Shown in pieces: positions 51,501 to 54,500 of a DNA stretch of 64,000 nucleotides. Position 1 is the first letter of the stretch. The number at the start of each line of letters is the position of its first letter. Location: assembly GCA_020152595.1 (NCBI GenBank), contig JAIGNY010003789.1, positions 367,001 to 431,000 of the forward strand. The letters are read 5' to 3'. The position numbers and the translations under genes were made by a program. The notes below the pieces were generated by a model. That model was not told where the DNA came from. It made no database searches and saw nothing but the letters and a program-made list of their open reading frames with translations. The stretch is from Chiridota heheva. Its lineage: Eukaryota > Echinodermata > Holothuroidea > Apodida > Chiridotidae.

Positions 51501-54500
51501 TTCAGCAACAACAACAGCAAAGTGAGTTGTGTTCTTATTGAGAAATTAGGCTTCAATCTACAAATAAAAGTGGGAAAATAGTTGTCTTCATTTGCAGAGC
51601 CATGAATACCATAAAGACAGTGGTTATAGAAAAGAGGTGATGATTATTTCTAAGAGGCGATGATTGTTTTTAAGAGGCGATGATTATCCCTAAAAGGCGA
51701 TAATTATCCCTAAGAGGCGATGATTATTTCTAAGAGGCGATGATTATTTCTAAGAGGCGATGATTATCCCTAAGAGGCGATGATTATCCCTAAGAGGCGA
51801 TGATTATTTCTAAGAGGCAATGATTATTTCTAAGAGGCGATGATTATCCCTAAAAGGCGATGATTATTTCTAAGAGGCGATGATTATCCCTAAGAGGCGA
51901 TGATTATTTCTAAGAGGCGATGATTATTTTTAAGAGGCGATGATTATCCCTAAGAGGCAATGATTATTTCTAAGATGCGATGATTATTTCTAAGAGGCGA
52001 TGATTATCCCTAAGAGGTGATGATTTACCCTAAATAGGACACTATTCCATTCAATTTTAAAGAGGCTGACAACCAAAAGTCAAGGCATATTTTTCTTTAG
52101 TCCCAAGATTATTTGATACACCTACTCTTATATTTAACCTAAGTCTGAAGACTGGAAAGGTACCATCTGATTGGAAACGTGCTCGGGTAACACCTATTCA
52201 TAAAGCAGGTGACAAACATAAAGTGGGAAACTACAGACCAATATCAAGTCTCCCATTTGTCTCAATAGTAATTGAAAGGGCTGTTCACAATCAGTTGTAC
52301 AATTTTGTAGGACCCAGTATTTTAGATAAAAGTCTGGGCGGTTTTCGACCCAATCATTCGTGTTAAACAGCGTAATTAAAGATTTTTGGTTCAAGGAAAT
52401 CGATGAAGGATTTTTAATGGTGTTTTTTTTATTGATCTAAGTAAAGCATTCGATACTGTGAATCATCACATTTTTTTAACTAAAAATGCGTGAGCTTTAT
52501 GGTTGCTCAAAATTAGCCATCAAGTGACTTTCATCATATCTTCAAGAAAGACGTCAGTTTATAGCAAACAGGTGCTGTGTCAGGTGATAATTATACACGT
52601 ATTGGAGTACCTCTTCTCTTTACTATTTTGATTTGCTGACTAGTAAAACATACCCATATTGACATGTATGCTGATGATACAACAATTTTAGTCTTTGGTT
52701 AACGCAAAGCTGAAAATCTATTAGAAGAAAGCCTGACAAGTGTTGATAAGTGGATAAAAAATAAAAAATAGTTCTGAATTTGAAATAGACCTTTAAAATG
52801 CCAATTGGGACACTAAATACCTTAAAATGAGTCTCAGGTGATTTTAATGTTTCGCTAAATGGTTTTAAGTTGGCGCAAACCAATGTTACAAAATGCTAAA
52901 GTGTTACGCTTGATACTTCTTTGAATTTAAAAGAACATATTAATTATATTTGCAAGAAAGTAAAACAAAAGCCTGCATTTCTACATACCTGGTAAGAGTA
53001 CATACCTGGTAAGAGTACATACCTGGTAAGAGTACATACCTGGTAAGAGTACATACCTGGTAAGAGTACATACCTGGTAAGAGTACATACCTGGTAAGAA
53101 TACATACCTGGTAAGAGTACATACCTGGTAAGAGTACATACCTGGTAAGAGTACATACCTGGTAAGAGTACATACCTGGTAAGAGTACATACCTGGTAAG
53201 AGTACACACCTGGTAAGAGTACACACATGGTTACAGTACACACCTGGTAAGAGTACACACATGGTTACAGTACACACCTGGTAAGAGTACATACCTGGTA
53301 AGAGTACATACCTGGTAAGAGTACATACCTAGTAACAGTACATGCCTGGTAAGAGTACATGCCTGGTAACAGTCCATGCCTTGTAATAGTCCATGCCTGG
53401 TAACAGTCCATGCCTGGTAACAATCCATGCCTGGTAACAGTACATGCCTGGTAACAGTACATGCCTGGTAGCAGTACATGCCTGGTAACAGTACATGCCT
53501 GGTAGCAGTACATGCCTGGTAGCAGTACATGCCTGGTAAGTGTACATGCCTGGTAACAGTACATGCCTGGTAACAGTACATGCCTGGTAACAGTACATGC
53601 CTGGTAACAGTACATGCCTGGTAACAGCAGTACATGCTTGGTAACAGTACATGCCTGGTAACAGTACATGCCTGGTAAAACAGTACATGCCTGGTAAAAC
53701 AGTACATGCCTGGTGAAACAGTACATGCCTGGTGAAACAGTACATGCCTGGTAAAACAGTACATGCCTGGTAAAACAGTACATGCCTGGTAAAACAGCAC
53801 ATGCCTGGTAAAACAGCACATACCTGGTAAAACAGCACATACCTGGTAAAACAGCACATACCTGGTAAAACAGGTTTCCATACCTGGTAAAACAGGTTTC
53901 CATACCTGGTACAACAGGTTTCCATACCTGGTACAACAGGTTTCCATACCTGGTACAACAGGTTTCCATACCTGGTACAACAGGTTTCCATACCTGGTAC
54001 AACAGGTTTCCATACCTGGTACAACAGGTTTCCATACCTGGTAAAACAGCACATACCTGGTAAAACAGGTTTCCATACCTGGTAAAACAGGTTTCCATAC
54101 CTGGTAAAACAGGTTTCCATACCTGGTAAAACAGGTTTCCATACCTGGTACAACAGGTTTCCATACCTGGTACAACAGGTTTCCATACCTGGTACAACAG
54201 GTTTCCATACCTGGTACAACAGGTTTCCATACCTGGTACAACAGGTTTCCATACCTGGTAAAACAGGTTTCCAAAACCTGGTACAACAGGTTTCCAAAAC
54301 CTGGTACAACAGGTTTCCATACCTGGTACAACAGGTTTCCATACCTGGTACAACAGGTTTCCATACCTGGTACAACAGGTTTCCATACCTGGTACAACAG
54401 GTTTCCATACCTGGTACAACAGGTTTCCATACCTGGTACAACAGGTTTCCATACCTGGTACAACAGGTTTCCATACCTGGTACAACAGGTTTCCATACCT

